Shown here: positions 25,061-34,366 of the stretch, piece by piece | Layout: each line of letters opens with the position of its first letter | Position numbering within the stretch: position 1 is the stretch's first letter | DNA from: Singulisphaera sp. GP187 | GTDB taxonomy: Bacteria > Planctomycetota > Phycisphaerae > Phycisphaerales > SM1A02 | Direction: 5' to 3' | Length of the DNA stretch: 64,000 nt | Assembly: GCA_945871445.1 (NCBI GenBank) | Contig: CAMBWI010000003.1 | Span: forward strand, 21,287 to 85,286 | Made by a program: the position numbers and the translations under genes | Notes under the pieces: generated by a model | Told to the model about the DNA's origin: nothing | The model's input: the letters and a program-made list of their open reading frames with translations, nothing else | The model's database searches: none

Positions 25061-27108
25061 ACTCGGATTTCTCCCGCGAGTTGCGTGGTAAGAATTGTGA
25101 CAAGGCGCGCAATATGTGGGTCAATTTCCTCACGCCGTAAAGTTCGGTCAGCTGCGCGAAAGTTCAATCGAAAAGTCACTGATTTGCGGTCATCACCAAT
25201 CTTTTTTCCTCGCCAGTTCCCGACAAATGAAATCGATTCGAGGTGTGGTAACTCGGCGCAACGCACGGTGGCTTCGAGTTGCGCCCAGGTGACAGTGTTG
25301 GCAAGAATCACAGAAAGATCACGATCTAAAGTTGGGCTATTTGCCAGAGGTTGCGCACGCGGAGTCGGTGGATATCCCTGTGCAAGTAGAGCCCAATCAA
25401 GTTCAGCTCCAGCGATTGGCGCATCAAGTCCAGCATTCTCGAGCGCTTTCGAGTTGAACACTCCCAACACGCCCACGGTGATCCCGTCAATGACAAGATA
25501 TCCCACAGGATCGAGCGCATTCATAGCAACCGATTCGAACTCGCCGATTGGAGCTGTCCGCACTTCGATGCAAGCGTGCGCGCCACGCAATTCTCGTGCG
25601 ACGCGCTCCACTGATCCACGCACAAGTCGATACAGCAATTGGGCATCTCCAATTTCGCCGATGACCATGCCCATCATTCGTCGCTCTTGATGACTTTGAG
25701 ATGCGATCCAAAAAGTGGCGGCATATTCGAAGAGCCGTACATTCGCATTGCCACGATCTCTGTTCAATTTGAGAGATTGCAAGAGGCTTGCAAGCAAAGA
25801 AGGTCGCAGAATGGGTTCTCCCAACGCACGTTCGTCTTCGATGCGCAGCGTTGCAATCGCGCTCGTCGTGAAAGCACTTGCGGCGCGTTCAGAAATGAGA
25901 GTTGGTGAAACTGTTTCAACATAGCCAAGTCCTGAGAGGCAATTCTTTGCAGTTCGTACAGATTCGACTGCGGGTTGAGGTCCGACTGGTCGAATGCTGA
26001 CACGATCGTTCATTGGAATATGTTCGAGTCCTACAAGTCGTACGACTTCTTCGATCAAGTCGATTTCGCGAGTGATGTCGATTCTCCTTGGAGGAATCTT
26101 GCAGGCGATCATTTTGCCTGTGACACGTGGCTCGAATCCAAGAACGCTCAAAATCCGCACGATTTCACTTTGAGCAATATCAAAGCCTGCGATGGATTGA
26201 AGTCTTTCGATTCGCAAGTTGACCGAATTGACAGGAGGAAGTGGCGATCCAGCGGAGATTGATCCACCAAGCGCAATTCCGCCAGCAGTTTCGAGAATCA
26301 ATGAAACCAATCGCTCCGCAGCTTCGTCGACTTCAGCAGGGTGAACGCCACGCTCGAAGCGGTAACTGGAATCACTCGAAATTCGGGTACTTCGTCCAGT
26401 ACGACGAACCGCAACTGGATCGAAGGATGCAGCTTCGATGACCAGATCAGTTGTTTTTTCAGTGACAGCAGTCAGTGCACCACCTTTGACTCCCGCAAGT
26501 GCAATGGGTCGTTCGCTGTCAGCGATCACCAATTCTCCCCCAGCAAGTTTTATGGATTTCGCACCTTCGCCGATTGGTAGAAATTCTTCGCCAGCATTCG
26601 CGCTGCGAACATTGATCGCACTACCTCGAAGAGTTGCAAGATCGAAGACATGCGAAGGCTGTCCATATTCGAAGAGGACAAAGTTGGTGCAGTCCACCAC
26701 ATTGTTGCGTGGAATTTGTCCGATAGCGATGAGGCGTTGCTGCAACCACGCTGGACTTGGTCCTATCTTCACTCCGCGAATGACACGCGCGGTATATCGC
26801 GGACAGCGAAGTGGTTCATGATTCTCAACCTTCATCGCGCTTGAAGCCAATTCCTTTGACCGAGGCGGATTGGCGAGTGGCAACTTGATCGTTCGATTTG
26901 TCGCCGCAGCAATTTCGCGTGCAAGTCCAAGGTGCGAGAGGCAATCTCCACGATTGCTCGTTGTTTCGACTTCCTGCGCAATGTCATCACCCGCAACTGG
27001 TTCGGATGATTCGCAAGGGAAACCGACCGAAGTGAGAACTTCCGCTTGCTCCTGCGCCGAGGCGGGGGAGGACAGATATTCGTTGATCCATTTCACGCTC
27101 GTTCGCAT
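25057..27108 (-). CDS. pheT: Phenylalanyl-tRNA synthetase beta chain, compact form
   Basis: A 683-residue beta subunit of PheRS, about 110 residues shorter than the E. coli-type chain (795). After the N-terminal SVKWINEYLSS and GFPCESSEPVAGD the sequence passes directly to VETTSNRGDCLSHLGLARE (B1 domain), so the tRNA-binding OB-fold insertion (EMAPII-like, about residues 40-150 of the long form) is missing. The B3/B4 editing region (NNVVDCTNFVLFEYGQPSHVFD, SSDSSYRFERGVHP), B5 and the C-terminal anticodon-binding fold are present. No pheS lies in the window. TAGTCT is 10 nt before the ATG. Confidence 0.92.
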   Translation of the reverse strand: MRTSVKWINEYLSSPASAQEQAEVLTSVGFPCESSEPVAGDDIAQEVETTSNRGDCLSHLGLAREIAAATNRTIKLPLANPPRSKELASSAMKVENHEPLRCPRYTARVIRGVKIGPSPAWLQQRLIAIGQIPRNNVVDCTNFVLFEYGQPSHVFDLATLRGSAINVRSANAGEEFLPIGEGAKSIKLAGGELVIADSERPIALAGVKGGALTAVTEKTTDLVIEAASFDPVAVRRTGRSTRISSDSSYRFERGVHPAEVDEAAERLVSLILETAGGIALGGSISAGSPLPPVNSVNLRIERLQSIAGFDIAQSEIVRILSVLGFEPRVTGKMIACKIPPRRIDITREIDLIEEVVRLVGLEHIPMNDRVSIRPVGPQPAVESVRTAKNCLSGLGYVETVSPTLISERAASAFTTSAIATLRIEDERALGEPILRPSLLASLLQSLKLNRDRGNANVRLFEYAATFWIASQSHQERRMMGMVIGEIGDAQLLYRLVRGSVERVARELRGAHACIEVRTAPIGEFESVAMNALDPVGYLVIDGITVGVLGVFNSKALENAGLDAPIAGAELDWALLAQGYPPTPRAQPLANSPTLDRDLSVILANTVTWAQLEATVRCAELPHLESISFVGNWRGKKIGDDRKSVTFRLNFRAADRTLRREEIDPHIARLVTILTTQLAGEIRV

Positions 27109-27154
27109 GTGAGGCGTAAGACTACCGAATGCATCGCCGTGTTACTCTGTCGCC

Positions 27155-27811
27155 ATGACGAGTTGGTTTGGTCGATCTGCGGTGCCCGTTCTATTGTCCA
27201 GTGTCGTTGCGCTCACTTGCATCTTTCTGGGATGCACCGATGTGCGAACGATGCGCGTTGATTCTCCAAAGACCCCCGAAGATTTTTCAGTCGATGTCAC
27301 GATTCTGACTGGTCTTGCGGCGAAGGATTTGCCCCAAGCGCATCTTCGTCAGGGAAAGTTCACCGTCCTTGCCGATGGAAGTTTGTGTAGCGATTATGGC
27401 GACAGCTTGAACTTTCTCACTCGTCCAGCACCAACCCGCTGGCTGTATCGAAATCAAGTCGATGAACTTTGGAAATTAGCCGCAGATGAAGGGTGGCTCG
27501 AAACATCCGCATCAAGTATTGACGTGTGGCCTGGATCTTTACGCCCCGCAAAGAATGAAATTGTCTACATCATCTTCTTTCATGCGGATGGAGTGGATTG
27601 GTGGTTTGTTCGACGATTTCAAACTTCTGATATTCCAGATCCAAAGGCTGTCGCATTCATTCGTAGCCTTTGTGCTTTGGCTTGGTCCAGCGATCGGAGC
27701 CCAGATCGAAATCTTCCGCGCAGATATGACTTTGGCCCAAATCCATACGAAGGATTCACAAAGGCGCCACCTTGGTCTTTCGCAACATCAACACCTGCCA
27801 AGTCACAATGA
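27155..27811 (+). CDS. Lipoprotein of unknown function
   Basis: A 218-residue protein with a lipobox: hydrophobic VPVLLSSVVALTCIFLGC, Cys near residue 27. The mature part has no motif I recognise but contains RNQVDELWKLAADEGWLE, which resembles a segment of the next gene product. TACTCT lies exactly 6 nt before the ATG, so it is probably leaderless. It diverges from pheT. Confidence 0.6.
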   Translation: MTSWFGRSAVPVLLSSVVALTCIFLGCTDVRTMRVDSPKTPEDFSVDVTILTGLAAKDLPQAHLRQGKFTVLADGSLCSDYGDSLNFLTRPAPTRWLYRNQVDELWKLAADEGWLETSASSIDVWPGSLRPAKNEIVYIIFFHADGVDWWFVRRFQTSDIPDPKAVAFIRSLCALAWSSDRSPDRNLPRRYDFGPNPYEGFTKAPPWSFATSTPAKSQ

Positions 27812-27821
27812 GTTCATCTTG

Positions 27822-28331
27822 ATGCGCATTGGCAATGATCGATTTGTATTTGTAGGAATTGTTGCGATTTCTGTCTCCATATTTTTCACATCATGCAACA
27901 CGCTGCCGACGCAGGAGCGCAAAATTGGTGATTGTGGAATTGCGCTCGTCATTTGGTTGCGCCAACCAAAGACTGCGCAATATCAATATTACACCGTCGA
28001 TGGAGGTGTTTTTGCATATGGAGCAGGCGTGACAGCGCTGAATATGAAAACATTTTGGCAGACGGATCTCAGCCCAGAGCAATGCCAGAAAATCCGCCAG
28101 TGCGCACTCGACGGCGGGTGGTTGGGCGAAACACCGCCTTCGAGCACCCCAGAAAAGGGTGAGTCAGTGGCGGATATCGCTGTGAATTGGGATGGGGGTC
28201 GACAGCAGTTCACGGCTAGCGGTGATCAGTCTTCTGTCAAAATTTTGACTGATTTTTTAACGCAGATATCAGATGTTCGATTTGAGCGTGCGCTCGACAG
28301 ATTGCCGACTGCTGGAAAGCAACCAAAATAA
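27822..28331 (+). CDS. Lipoprotein, possible paralogue of the preceding one
   Basis: A 169-residue protein with signal peptide and lipobox (VGIVAISVSIFFTSC, Cys near residue 22). Its central part SPEQCQKIRQCALDGGWLGE aligns in character with the VDELWKLAADEGWLE segment of the upstream lipoprotein, so the two may be diverged duplicates. It begins 10 nt after the upstream stop. Function unknown. Confidence 0.55.
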   Translation: MRIGNDRFVFVGIVAISVSIFFTSCNTLPTQERKIGDCGIALVIWLRQPKTAQYQYYTVDGGVFAYGAGVTALNMKTFWQTDLSPEQCQKIRQCALDGGWLGETPPSSTPEKGESVADIAVNWDGGRQQFTASGDQSSVKILTDFLTQISDVRFERALDRLPTAGKQPK

Positions 28332-28450
28332 TCTATTGTGTTTGAGCGGTGGATTCTCGGGGGATAAGTCAAAAATTAAAAAGTAGCTGAATTTTAACTC
28401 AGTGTTTCTTGTCTCATACGCTTACTTGGGCAACATAGAAAGAAAATCCG

Positions 28451-29098
28451 ATGATCGATAAAGACGGTTCTCTAGTTGCAGAGCAATGGTGCAGACGGCT
28501 TGAAACTGCGTATCTTGAAAACCGAGAGCGCATTGTGGGATTGCTGCGTGCAAAGTATGCAATGGTTGCTGTCGAAGATGCGATGCAAGAAATTTTCGCT
28601 CAGTTGCTTCACAGGATGCCGAAGTCCGCTGTTGCTCGAGAAATTGCATTGAGTCCTGCATATCTCTTCGTGTGCGTTCGCAGGCGACTTTTACGCACCA
28701 TTGGGATCGATCAGCGTCGACTCGAATCGACACGAAATGCCTGTCGAAGAGGAGCGATCGAATCCTCGGAGAGCACAGATCAAAAGAGCGATCCAGTTCA
28801 CTGCGGCGAACCTGATTTTGACGAACAACAACTCGCTGCTGCGCTTGAAAAGTTGTCGCCCAAACAGCAGGAAGTGCTGCGACTTCTTTGTGCAGAGAAT
28901 GTTCGGCGTCATGATGGGGCAAAGTCACTTGGCTGTGAGGAGAATTGCTTTGGTGTTCGCAGGCATCGTGCGTTGCTTGCGCTGCGCGCACTCTTGATCC
29001 GTGATGAAGATCGCGTCGCACGATCTGATCACAATAAAAAGACGCCGAGCGACCCACCTTCTCAAAGGCGTATGGATGCCACGGCGGGGGCGATATAG
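28451..29098 (+). CDS. ECF-type RNA polymerase sigma factor
   Basis: A 215-residue sigma-70-family factor. Region 2 is at residues 20-85 (VEDAMQEIFAQLL is the region 2.1-2.2 motif, then YLFVCVRRRLLRT). Region 4 is at about 128-180 (LEKLSPKQQEVLRLL, then a GAKSLGCEENCFGVRRHRALLALRALL helix-turn-helix). A Ser/Asp-rich linker separates them and a basic tail follows. No anti-sigma gene is adjacent. An Hsp70 gene follows after 18 bp, so a stress role is possible. Confidence 0.8.
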   Translation: MIDKDGSLVAEQWCRRLETAYLENRERIVGLLRAKYAMVAVEDAMQEIFAQLLHRMPKSAVAREIALSPAYLFVCVRRRLLRTIGIDQRRLESTRNACRRGAIESSESTDQKSDPVHCGEPDFDEQQLAAALEKLSPKQQEVLRLLCAENVRRHDGAKSLGCEENCFGVRRHRALLALRALLIRDEDRVARSDHNKKTPSDPPSQRRMDATAGAI

Positions 29099-29116
29099 AA
29101 CTAGAATCGTCTTGGA

Positions 29117-31030
29117 ATGTCTGACGCTGCTCTAATTCTTGATCCGATCGTTGGTATCGATTTGGGAACGACTCATTCGCTCGTTGCGTTCTGCGATGCC
29201 GCGGGTCCAAGGATTTTGCAAAGTGAATCTGGCCAGCGCTTGTTGCCATCCGTGGTGAGATATCGCGAAGGATTCGCGGTGGAAGTGGGCAGCGATGCTC
29301 GACGACAGGCCGTGGAATTCCCACTCGATACGGTTCTGAGCGCCAAGCGATTGATGGGACGATCGTTCGACGAATCGAAGTTGCTTCGCAGTGGATTTCA
29401 GTTTGAAGTTGTGGAGGGAACACGCGGTCTTGCTGCGATTTCTGCTGGAGGCGCTTTCGTTTTGCCGCAAGAAGTTGCCGCAGTGATCTTGGGTGAATTG
29501 CGAAGAATTGCGGAATTGCAATTGGGATGCGAAGTTCGGCGTGCAGTCATCACCGTCCCTGCGTATTTCGATGATGGTCAAAGACAAGCAACGCGCGACG
29601 CCGCTCGATTGGCTGGAATTGATGCTGTACGAATCGTCAATGAACCGACTGCTGCAGCGTTGGCATATGGCATCGGTCGACGCGGTCAAGCGCAGACTAT
29701 TGCGGTCTATGACTTCGGTGGGGGAACATTCGATGTTTCCATATTGCAAGTCATTCCCGAGAGCGCTTCAGGTGATGGCGATTTGTTTCGAGTAATTGCA
29801 ACTGCAGGAGATACACAGTTGGGTGGCGATGATTTGGACAACGCACTCGCACAGCAATTGCTCCGTGATGCTGGACTGGCATCTCGTGCAGGCACAGAAG
29901 TGCAAGTTGCTGCTGGTTCTCGGCAAGCGCTCCGTGACTTTGCGGAGTCGACGAAGATCGCATTGTCTCAGCGAGAGCGCGCGCAGATTGATATCGACCT
30001 AGGCAGTGGCATGAAGCTTCAAAGGACGATCACCCGATTGGAATTTGAATCGTTGGCAAGTCCATTTATCGAGCGAACGATTTTAGCTTGTGAGAGTGCG
30101 CTTCGTGATGCAGGAGGAATTGCAATCGACCGTGTCATTCTTGTCGGAGGTTCGACCAGAATTCCCCTTGTTCGCAAGCGTGTTGGCGAGTTTTTCGCAA
30201 TGGAACCATATACGGCGCTGGACCCGGATTGCGTTGTGGCTCTTGGAGCCGCAGTGCAAGCGTCGGTACTGCAAGGCATTCGAGGCGATGTGTTGTTGCT
30301 TGATGTGATCCCACTTTCGCTTGGAATCGAGACCGTTGGTGGAGCGGTTGCGAAGTTACTGACGCGCAATGCGACGATCCCCGCACGTGCGAAGGAAATG
30401 TTTTCGACGAGCGTGGATAATCAAAGTCATGTGCAATTGCATGTTCTGCAAGGTGAGCGTGAGATGGTCAGTGATTGCCGATCTTTGGCGCACTTCGAAT
30501 TGCGCGATATACCACCGATGCCAGCAGGTATTCCACAAATTGAGGTCGAATTCTTGGTCGATGCAAACGGTGTCTTGCATGTAACGGCGGGAGAAAGACG
30601 CAGTGGACGACGCGCGACTGTTCAAGTCGTTCCAAGTTTCGGTTTGACCAATCAAGAAATCGAACGAATCGAGCGTGAGAGCGTCGTTCATGCGCGATCG
30701 GATATGCATCATCACCGTGTCGTCGATCTCGCGGTCAATTCTTTGCTTGACATCAAATGGATCGGCGATGCGTTGTCAAGAATTCGCGATGATCTTTCTG
30801 CCGAATATGTCGACTCGCTGGAATCGCTGATCACTCGCCTGAAGGGTTTCGTGTCGCTTGCACAAACTTCGCCTCATGAGGTCGATGCAAATGCGTTTCT
30901 GCAAGCGAAGGAAGAACTCGACCGAGCAAGCGTGGCTATGCACGAAAAATCGATCTCGAAAAGTTTGCGCGCGATTCCTGCTTCTCTCTCCACAACCATT
31001 TCCACCCCAAATACCCTGAGGAAAACATGA
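29117..31030 (+). CDS. Hsp70-family chaperone (HscA-like)
   Basis: A 637-residue Hsp70. The nucleotide-binding domain has GIDLGTTHSLVAF (phosphate 1), AVYDFGGGTFDVSIL (phosphate 2), NEPTAAALAYG and ILVGGSTRIPLVR (adenosine). The substrate-binding domain begins near DVIPLSLGIETVGG. The length, a short C-terminal lid and LLPSVVRYR resemble HscA, the Fe-S assembly chaperone, more than DnaK; a second copy of DnaK elsewhere is likely. No isc genes adjoin. TAGAAT lies 9 nt before the ATG. It overlaps ispD by 4 nt. Confidence 0.85.
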   Translation: MSDAALILDPIVGIDLGTTHSLVAFCDAAGPRILQSESGQRLLPSVVRYREGFAVEVGSDARRQAVEFPLDTVLSAKRLMGRSFDESKLLRSGFQFEVVEGTRGLAAISAGGAFVLPQEVAAVILGELRRIAELQLGCEVRRAVITVPAYFDDGQRQATRDAARLAGIDAVRIVNEPTAAALAYGIGRRGQAQTIAVYDFGGGTFDVSILQVIPESASGDGDLFRVIATAGDTQLGGDDLDNALAQQLLRDAGLASRAGTEVQVAAGSRQALRDFAESTKIALSQRERAQIDIDLGSGMKLQRTITRLEFESLASPFIERTILACESALRDAGGIAIDRVILVGGSTRIPLVRKRVGEFFAMEPYTALDPDCVVALGAAVQASVLQGIRGDVLLLDVIPLSLGIETVGGAVAKLLTRNATIPARAKEMFSTSVDNQSHVQLHVLQGEREMVSDCRSLAHFELRDIPPMPAGIPQIEVEFLVDANGVLHVTAGERRSGRRATVQVVPSFGLTNQEIERIERESVVHARSDMHHHRVVDLAVNSLLDIKWIGDALSRIRDDLSAEYVDSLESLITRLKGFVSLAQTSPHEVDANAFLQAKEELDRASVAMHEKSISKSLRAIPASLSTTISTPNTLRKT

Positions 31031-31818
31031 GCGATTTGAAAGTAGCGGTAATCATTCCAGCAGCTGGTCAAGCGACGCGCTTCGGAGGAGACAAACTTGG
31101 TCAGGATCTCGGTGGTCGGCCACTTTTGCTTCGTACGGTGGAATTGTTTACGAAGCGGGAGGAAGTCACTGCAATCGTGGTCGCAGCACCACCAGAATCG
31201 ATTGATGATTTTCGCAGTCGATACGGTGCTCAACTTGGCTTTCATGGTGTCATCATTGTTGCAGGTGGGAGTACTGAACGCTGGGAGAGTGTGCGAAATG
31301 CATTGACTGCTGTGCCAACTGATTGCACACATATCGCAGTGCATGATGCGGCGCGACCTGGTGTAAATGATGCGCTTCTCACTCGAATCTTCGATGCCGC
31401 GCGTGTTGCGGTCGCGGTGGTTCCTGGCGTTCCAGTCAGTTCGACACTCAAGAAAGTGAGTATCGAAACTTTCGCTGCCGCGCCAGATGAAGCAGTCGCA
31501 GATGCGATTCTCGGCGATGCTGGTCGCGAATCTGTTCGAGGTCGGCGGGTGGAATCCACTGTGGATCGAACTCGTTTGATGGCAATCCAAACTCCGCAAA
31601 TTTTTTCTGCGGATGTTTTGCGACGCGCTTATGCGCAGTCAGACCTTTCTGGTGCGACAGATGACGCAATGTTGGTTGAGCGCATGGGTGAAAATGTTTT
31701 GGTTGTCGAAGGTGATCCCCGCAATATTAAAGTGACAACAACTGCGGACTTGGCGATTGTTCGAGCCATTTTGGGTCATCGCGCTCCTGAAGAAAGGCCC
31801 GTTCATAAGCGTTTTTGA
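31027..31818 (+). CDS. ispD: 2-C-methyl-D-erythritol 4-phosphate cytidylyltransferase
   Basis: A 263-residue IspD, third step of the MEP isoprenoid pathway (CTP plus MEP gives CDP-ME). The nucleotide-binding loop is VIIPAAGQATRFGGDK, with VAGGSTERWESVRNAL and HIAVHDAARPGV (the family signature VHDAARP). TPQIF and TDDAMLVERMG are also conserved. The length is slightly above the usual 230 because of an insertion near residues 150-180. The ATG overlaps the Hsp70 stop. Confidence 0.92.
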   Translation: MSDLKVAVIIPAAGQATRFGGDKLGQDLGGRPLLLRTVELFTKREEVTAIVVAAPPESIDDFRSRYGAQLGFHGVIIVAGGSTERWESVRNALTAVPTDCTHIAVHDAARPGVNDALLTRIFDAARVAVAVVPGVPVSSTLKKVSIETFAAAPDEAVADAILGDAGRESVRGRRVESTVDRTRLMAIQTPQIFSADVLRRAYAQSDLSGATDDAMLVERMGENVLVVEGDPRNIKVTTTADLAIVRAILGHRAPEERPVHKRF

Positions 31819-31821
31819 AAG

Positions 31822-31851
31822 AGATTCGTGACTAGGAATGCGGGCGAATCT
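31822..31851. terminator. Possible bidirectional terminator hairpin
   Basis: AGATTCG (31822-31828) and CGAATCT (31845-31851) form a 7-bp stem with a 16-nt loop between ispD and the convergent FeoB-associated gene. No strong T-tract is present. Confidence 0.25.
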
Positions 31852-32041
31852 TCGTTCCTTCCATCGTCAATTCAGTTCGCTTTGGTTCGGTATTGCCTTT
31901 CACAGAATCGGTTGGGCAGTTGGGGCATGCAGGGCTTTTCCCGCGGCGGGGCAACAGAGGTCGAATCACGAATGTAAGAGCGATGATCACGACAATCGTC
32001 GCAATCCAGAATTGCCAGTCATTGATTGGGAATGCGCTCAT
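31832..32041 (-). CDS. FeoB-associated Cys-rich membrane protein
   Basis: A 69-residue protein with one transmembrane helix (WQFWIATIVVIIALTFVIRPLL) followed by a cytoplasmic CPNC motif. This is the layout of FeoB-associated cysteine-rich proteins (FeoC-like position). The ATG at 32041 overlaps the feoB TGA (ATGA), which fixes the start despite a longer open frame. Confidence 0.75.
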   Translation of the reverse strand: MSAFPINDWQFWIATIVVIIALTFVIRPLLPRRGKSPACPNCPTDSVKGNTEPKRTELTMEGTKIRPHS

Positions 32042-33993
32042 GACATGAGAAGATATGCGAAGAGAGCAGCGACGTATGCAATGACAGTCATATACGAAAA
32101 TTGTAGCAGTGGCCAACGCCACGATCCAGTTTCGCGTGCGACGACAACAAGAGTCGGTAGGCACTGCATCGCGAGTACAAAGAAGACTAAGAGCGATGCA
32201 GATGTTGCCATCGTAAAGAGTGGTAGTCCATCATCGCGTGTGGCAGTGCGCACGGTCGCAAGCGTGCCTTGATCTTCTCCATCAGCATCAGATCCTGCTC
32301 CAGCAAGTACGAAAACGGTTGTTGTAAAAACTTCGCGTGCGAGAAAACTTGTCAGGACAGCGACAGTCAGTTGTCGGTCGAGTCCGATGGGTGCAAACAC
32401 AGGTTGACAGAATGCGCCAATTTGCCCAGCAAATGAGCCACTTTGTTGATTTCTTTCGTCCAATCGTGCTGCCTGAGATCGCAGTATCTCAGCAGCATTG
32501 GAATCCGTTGGCGCTACTTCGACTGCGCGTATTTCCATCGCAACACTTTCTGGACTCGGTGGCGATTTTGGATATGCACTCAGCCACCACATCACGATGG
32601 CGATCGACAGAATCACACTGCCAGCGTTTTTCAGAAAGAGCATTCCGCGGTCGATGGCAATTGCGAGCGCGTTGCGAATGCTCGGCACGCGATAGTCGGG
32701 AAGTTCGAGCATCATTGGGGTGCTTGGGCCACGCAAGATCGTCTTTCGCAGGAGGGCTGCTGTCGCGAGTGCGACAATTGCGCCAAGGACATAGCATCCA
32801 GTGAATGCGATTCCCGCAGCGAGAGGGCGGCCTTCGAAAAGCACTCCAGTCAGCAGTGCGTAAACGGGTACGCGTGCGCTACAACTCATAAATGGAGCGA
32901 CCAGAATTGTTGCAAGACGATCGCGGTGATTTGGAATCAGCCGAGTTGCCATGATTCCCGGCAGAGCGCATGCATGCGAAGAGAGCAAAGGCATGAACGC
33001 TTGACCAGGCAACCCAAATCTTCGCATCGTTCTGTCGACTGCGAATGCGGCTCGTGCGAGATATCCAGAATCTTCCAACAACGCGAGTAGAAAAAAGAGC
33101 AGCAGGATCTGCGGCAGAAAGATAACGGTTGCTGAAACTCCACCGACGATTCCATTGACCATCAAGTCACGCAGCGTTCCCGCAGGCATTATGGATTCAA
33201 CGCCGCTACCGAGCCAACCAAAAATTCCATCAACCGCATCCATTGGAAATTGTGCAAGCCAATAAATAGATGCAAAGAGCAGCGACATCATGAGCAAAAA
33301 GAAGACGATTCCTAAGAGTGGATGTGTAAATGCAGCATCGAGGCGATCGTGGATCGTCATTCGATCATCGTTCATGTTCTTCGGTTGAGCTGCGATTGCA
33401 CTGAAAACTTCTGCAGCCCAGATTGCGCTTGTTGTCGAACCAGGTTCGGTATTGGGCAAAGGAAGATTTCGTGTGTGAGTTGCATCGCTCGTCGATGTCA
33501 TTGTGAGTTGTTCAATCAATCGATCGATTCCTTGACCGCTGCGAGCTGAAACTGCGACAACGGGAACACCAAGAGCTTGCGATGCGGCGCGTTCATCAAT
33601 CACCAACCCGCGTCGGAGTGCAAGGTCGACCATATTGATTGCAATAACAGTTGGAATTCCACGTCGCAGAGCACTTGCTGCAAATTGCAAATTTCGTGAA
33701 AGATTATTTGCGTCGAGTACAAGCAGTGCGGCGTCAGGTCGGCCATCGCCCAATCGTCCATCAAGACAATCCGCGCAGAGTTTGCTTTCAGGCATCTCGA
33801 GCATCAAGCTATAAATCCCAGGCAAATCAATCAGATCCATTTCTTGACCAGACTTGGTGATGCATCGCCCAACTTGATGCTCGACTGTGCTGCCAGGAAA
33901 GTTTGCAGTCTTGGAACGAAGACCACAGAGACGATTAAAGAGCGTGCTCTTCCCCGTATTTGGATTTCCAATCAGTGCGATGCGGGGGATCAC
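32038..33993 (-). CDS. feoB: Ferrous iron transporter FeoB
   Basis: A 651-residue Fe(II) permease. The N-terminal G domain has GNPNTGKSTLFN (G1), DLPGIYSL (G3), NMVD (G4) and SARSGQG (G5). The membrane part has two Gate motifs, around ARVPVYALL (CSARVPVYALL) and later FLAREVFTTTVF, with about eight hydrophobic segments. It is shorter than the E. coli form (773), mostly in loops. The ATG overlaps the feoA stop (ATGA). Confidence 0.95.
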   Translation of the reverse strand: MIPRIALIGNPNTGKSTLFNRLCGLRSKTANFPGSTVEHQVGRCITKSGQEMDLIDLPGIYSLMLEMPESKLCADCLDGRLGDGRPDAALLVLDANNLSRNLQFAASALRRGIPTVIAINMVDLALRRGLVIDERAASQALGVPVVAVSARSGQGIDRLIEQLTMTSTSDATHTRNLPLPNTEPGSTTSAIWAAEVFSAIAAQPKNMNDDRMTIHDRLDAAFTHPLLGIVFFLLMMSLLFASIYWLAQFPMDAVDGIFGWLGSGVESIMPAGTLRDLMVNGIVGGVSATVIFLPQILLLFFLLALLEDSGYLARAAFAVDRTMRRFGLPGQAFMPLLSSHACALPGIMATRLIPNHRDRLATILVAPFMSCSARVPVYALLTGVLFEGRPLAAGIAFTGCYVLGAIVALATAALLRKTILRGPSTPMMLELPDYRVPSIRNALAIAIDRGMLFLKNAGSVILSIAIVMWWLSAYPKSPPSPESVAMEIRAVEVAPTDSNAAEILRSQAARLDERNQQSGSFAGQIGAFCQPVFAPIGLDRQLTVAVLTSFLAREVFTTTVFVLAGAGSDADGEDQGTLATVRTATRDDGLPLFTMATSASLLVFFVLAMQCLPTLVVVARETGSWRWPLLQFSYMTVIAYVAALFAYLLMS

Positions 33994-34250
33994 GGGGATG
34001 CTGGCTCGATCGGAGTCACCATAATTTGATCCGCAATACCATGTGGTAGGCCCAAACGAGTACGATCAATTTGCACGATGCATGGCGTACCTGGTCGACA
34101 AACGCGCACTTCGCATTGTTCGCCCATTCCCATTGCTTCAAGCAAGCAACGATGTTCGTTCGGCAGAAAATCAAGTGCCGAACATTCAATCGTCGCACGT
34201 TGACCTCGTGCGAGTTGGCTGAGTGGAATTCGTATCGGGGGTTGCGCCAT
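33990..34250 (-). CDS. feoA: Ferrous iron transport protein FeoA
   Basis: An 86-residue SH3-like FeoA. It has the typical LSQLARGQRATIECSALDFLPNEHRCLLEAMGMGEQCEVRVCRPG and a terminal IADQIMV. It is the first gene of the feoA-feoB-Cys-rich operon. TACTAT lies exactly 6 nt before the ATG, so the mRNA is probably leaderless. I see no clear Fur box. Confidence 0.88.
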   Translation of the reverse strand: MAQPPIRIPLSQLARGQRATIECSALDFLPNEHRCLLEAMGMGEQCEVRVCRPGTPCIVQIDRTRLGLPHGIADQIMVTPIEPASP

Positions 34251-34366
34251 CGGTCAATAGTATTGAGACTCAGACGCAATATCAACTCTGTGTATGCAAA
34301 GTTTGGAAAGAAGCCAATTTCTGCGAGTCAAGAGTTGTTTTTGTCTTGGTTGAAACAAAAATCAGT

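Noticed and set aside
34282..34305. Half-site AAAGTTTG near feoA resembling the mntH palindrome
   Set aside because: Only one half-site in correct orientation; the partner is missing, so I do not call an operator.
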